NCBI GenBank assembly: GCA_040374085.1 | Contig: JBEIVB010000035.1 | Span: 1-23,908 of the forward strand | DNA: 23,908 bases | Source of the DNA: JBEIVB01 sp040374085 | GTDB lineage: Bacteria; Bacteroidota; Bacteroidia; UBA4408 | Direction of reading: 5' to 3' | Shown here: positions 22,458 through 23,908 of the stretch, piece by piece | Numbering within the stretch: the stretch's first letter is position 1 | Layout of the letters: each line of letters starts with the position of its first letter | Translations under genes and position numbers: made by a program | The notes under the pieces: generated by a model | The model's database searches: none | The model's input: only the letters and a program-made list of their open reading frames with translations | Told to the model about the DNA's origin: nothing

Positions 22458-22585
22458 CTGCCCGTTCTAAAAATTCTGCCCACACCTGTTGTTAAACCCA
22501 AAAAAAAGGTGTTGAAGAGGGGCAAGCTAGGGGTGCATCTGAGGCAAAAAACCGCTTTCTTTGTGGCCTTTCCACTGCATTTTTC

Positions 22586-23608
22586 ATGGACCGATTGGTT
22601 GACCCATCAGACGAGCACCAGCCTACGGGGGAGAAGGAAGCCGACAAGGCCCTTCGGCCCCTCGAGTTCCACGATTTCTCGGGGCAGGGACCTGTGTTGG
22701 AGAACCTGAAAGTGTTTGTGGGTGCCGCCCGTATGCGGGGAGAGGCCCTGGATCATACGCTGCTGCATGGCCCACCCGGACTGGGAAAAACTACCCTAAG
22801 CCACATCATTGCCAATGAATTGGGTGTGGGCATAAAAATCACCTCCGGACCTGTGCTGGAAAAGCCCGGAGACCTGGCCGGACTCCTCACCAACCTGGAG
22901 CCAAACGACGTTTTGTTTATAGACGAAATTCATCGGTTGAGTCCGGTTATTGAAGAGTACCTGTACTCGGCGATGGAAGACTACCGCATCGACATCCTCA
23001 TAGACTCCGGTCCCAGTGCGCGCTCGGTGCAACTTTCGCTGAATCCCTTTACCCTAGTGGGCGCGACCACCCGTGCGGGTTTGCTTACCTCTCCCCTGCG
23101 CGCCCGATTTGGCATAAACGCTCGCTTGGAGTATTACACGGCCACTGTATTGCAAGGCATTGTTCAGCGCTCGGCCGGCATTTTGCAAGTGCCAATTGAA
23201 CCCGAGGCTGCATACGAAATAGCGCGCCGCAGCCGCGGAACTCCGCGTATTGCAAACGCCTTGCTTAGGCGCACCCGCGACTTTGCCCAGGTAAAAGGCA
23301 CCGGCATCATTACCTACGACATTTCGGTTATGGCGCTTACGGCCCTAAACGTAGATCGGCATGGGTTGGATGAGATGGATTTGCGCATTCTCCGTACCAT
23401 CATTGATAAATTCAAGGGTGGACCGGTTGGCCTCAATACCATTGCCACTGCCGTAAGCGAAGAGGCCGAGACCATTGAAGAAGTGTATGAACCCTTCTTG
23501 ATTCAGGAGGGCTATCTTATGCGCACACCTCGTGGCCGCGAGGCCACAGAAGCGGCCTACCGTCATTTGGGCCGGGTGCACTTTGGGCGGGGCGATACCC
23601 TTTTTTAG
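22586..23608 (+). CDS. ruvB: Holliday junction branch migration ATPase RuvB
   Basis: RuvB is the hexameric AAA+ motor that with RuvA migrates Holliday junctions during recombinational repair. The 340-residue protein shows Walker A GPPGLGKT (62-69), Walker B with DEIH (113-116), sensor 1 GATTRAG (159-165), and the arginine finger R174 in SPLRARFGI. Sensor 2 is at RGTPRIANALLRR (218-229). The C-terminal winged helix contains GLDEMDLRILRTI and GYLMRTPRGREAT. It diverges from rpsL with a 211-bp gap. I found no consensus promoter for it. The next gene starts 1 nt after its stop. Confidence 0.99.
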   Translation: MDRLVDPSDEHQPTGEKEADKALRPLEFHDFSGQGPVLENLKVFVGAARMRGEALDHTLLHGPPGLGKTTLSHIIANELGVGIKITSGPVLEKPGDLAGLLTNLEPNDVLFIDEIHRLSPVIEEYLYSAMEDYRIDILIDSGPSARSVQLSLNPFTLVGATTRAGLLTSPLRARFGINARLEYYTATVLQGIVQRSAGILQVPIEPEAAYEIARRSRGTPRIANALLRRTRDFAQVKGTGIITYDISVMALTALNVDRHGLDEMDLRILRTIIDKFKGGPVGLNTIATAVSEEAETIEEVYEPFLIQEGYLMRTPRGREATEAAYRHLGRVHFGRGDTLF

Positions 23609-23609
23609 C

Positions 23610-23908
23610 ATGCACCGTCTGGCAGTTTGCCTGTTGTTGGCTTGGGCTTTCCCGGCTTGGGGACAGGCTCCCAGCATAACACGCCTTCGAATAGGTGGGG
23701 GCGGCATTCCGGCCCGTGAGGTGGTGGTTTGGAATCCTCGGCCTGAAACCAACCGCCCCTTACCTAGTTTGTGGCTCATGGACGGACATAACGTGTTCGA
23801 TACCTGCCGCTCTTTTGGGGTGCTGAAAACCGGCTGGAAGGTTGATTCCACATTGCTTGCGCTGATGGAAGCCGGGCACTTTCCGCCTTGCGTTTTGGTG
23901 GCAGTTCC
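23610..23908 (+). CDS. Exported esterase-like alpha/beta hydrolase, N-terminal part (runs off window)
   Basis: An ATG 1 nt after the ruvB stop opens 99 codons to the right edge. Residues 1-19 (MHRLAVCLLLAWAFPAWGQ) are a clear signal peptide with likely cleavage after AWG or GQA. The mature part reads EVVVWNPRPETNRPLPSLWLMDGHNVFD, then GWKVDSTLLALMEAGHFPPCVLVAV. This is the pattern of the esterase D/YieL-type (PF00756) family, in which a DG.N.FD segment precedes the oxyanion region. The catalytic serine would lie beyond the window, so activity cannot be judged. The spacing suggests co-transcription with ruvB, probably without functional connection. Confidence 0.8.
   Translation, partial: MHRLAVCLLLAWAFPAWGQAPSITRLRIGGGGIPAREVVVWNPRPETNRPLPSLWLMDGHNVFDTCRSFGVLKTGWKVDSTLLALMEAGHFPPCVLVAV

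Noticed and set aside
22375..22485. Longer rpsL reading frame starting at 22485
   Set aside because: It would start inside or upstream of the predicted promoter, and uS12 proteins begin MPTIQQLVR, which matches the start at 22374.
22491..22515. ACACC…GGTGT repeat around a poly-A run upstream of ruvB
   Set aside because: Five-base stem with a loop of about 20 bases; too weak to call a terminator or operator.

Overview
The window is chromosomal DNA of a member of the Bacteroidota, probably Flavobacteriales-like, with mid-range GC. The reasons are: one uninterrupted str–S10–spc–alpha ribosomal super-operon without tuf or adk; carA directly after rplQ; almost no Shine-Dalgarno sequences before start codons; a TAnnTTTG-type -7 promoter element; and a SusC/CarboxypepD-reg style TonB-dependent receptor. 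I see no tRNA, rRNA, CRISPR array, insertion sequence or prophage remnant.

Layout. Positions 1-1122 (minus) hold the N-terminal 374 codons of a TonB-dependent outer-membrane receptor that runs off the left edge. Upstream of it (1338-1652, minus) is a small exported Cys/His-rich protein whose leader contains a terminator-like hairpin. A serine hydrolase of the class C beta-lactamase/DD-peptidase family (1877-2926, plus) is divergent from that pair. From 22374 down to 2963 (minus) runs a 34-gene block: rpsL-rpsG-fusA, rpsJ-rplC-rplD-rplW-rplB-rpsS-rplV-rpsC-rplP-rpmC-rpsQ, rplN-rplX-rplE-rpsN-rpsH-rplF-rplR-rpsE-rpmD-rplO-secY, map-infA-rpmJ-rpsM-rpsK-rpsD-rpoA-rplQ, and carA. Divergent from rpsL on the plus strand are ruvB (22586-23608) and, 1 nt later, the start of an exported esterase-like protein cut by the right edge. 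No stretch above 300 bases lacks a gene; the largest gaps are 1123-1337, 1653-1876 and 22375-22585.

How it works together. The super-operon supplies 28 ribosomal proteins, EF-G, IF-1, the SecY translocon, methionine aminopeptidase and RNA polymerase alpha. A good Bacteroidota-type promoter lies before rpsL. A strong hairpin/T-tract terminator separates rplQ from carA, and a second one closes carA. The first sits only 12 nt before the carA start codon, so carA expression should need read-through or a regulated switch.

The core operon is conventional and I do not see a clear new multi-gene system. The less explained signals are regulatory: the terminator-like leader upstream of the putative metal-linked TonB receptor pair; the carA attenuator candidate; a perfect anti-Shine-Dalgarno copy in the rpsD-rpoA spacer next to only two genes with strong Shine-Dalgarno sequences (rplF, rpmD); and hairpins in the rplX-rplE and rpsJ-rplC spacers that could be ribosomal-protein autoregulatory sites.
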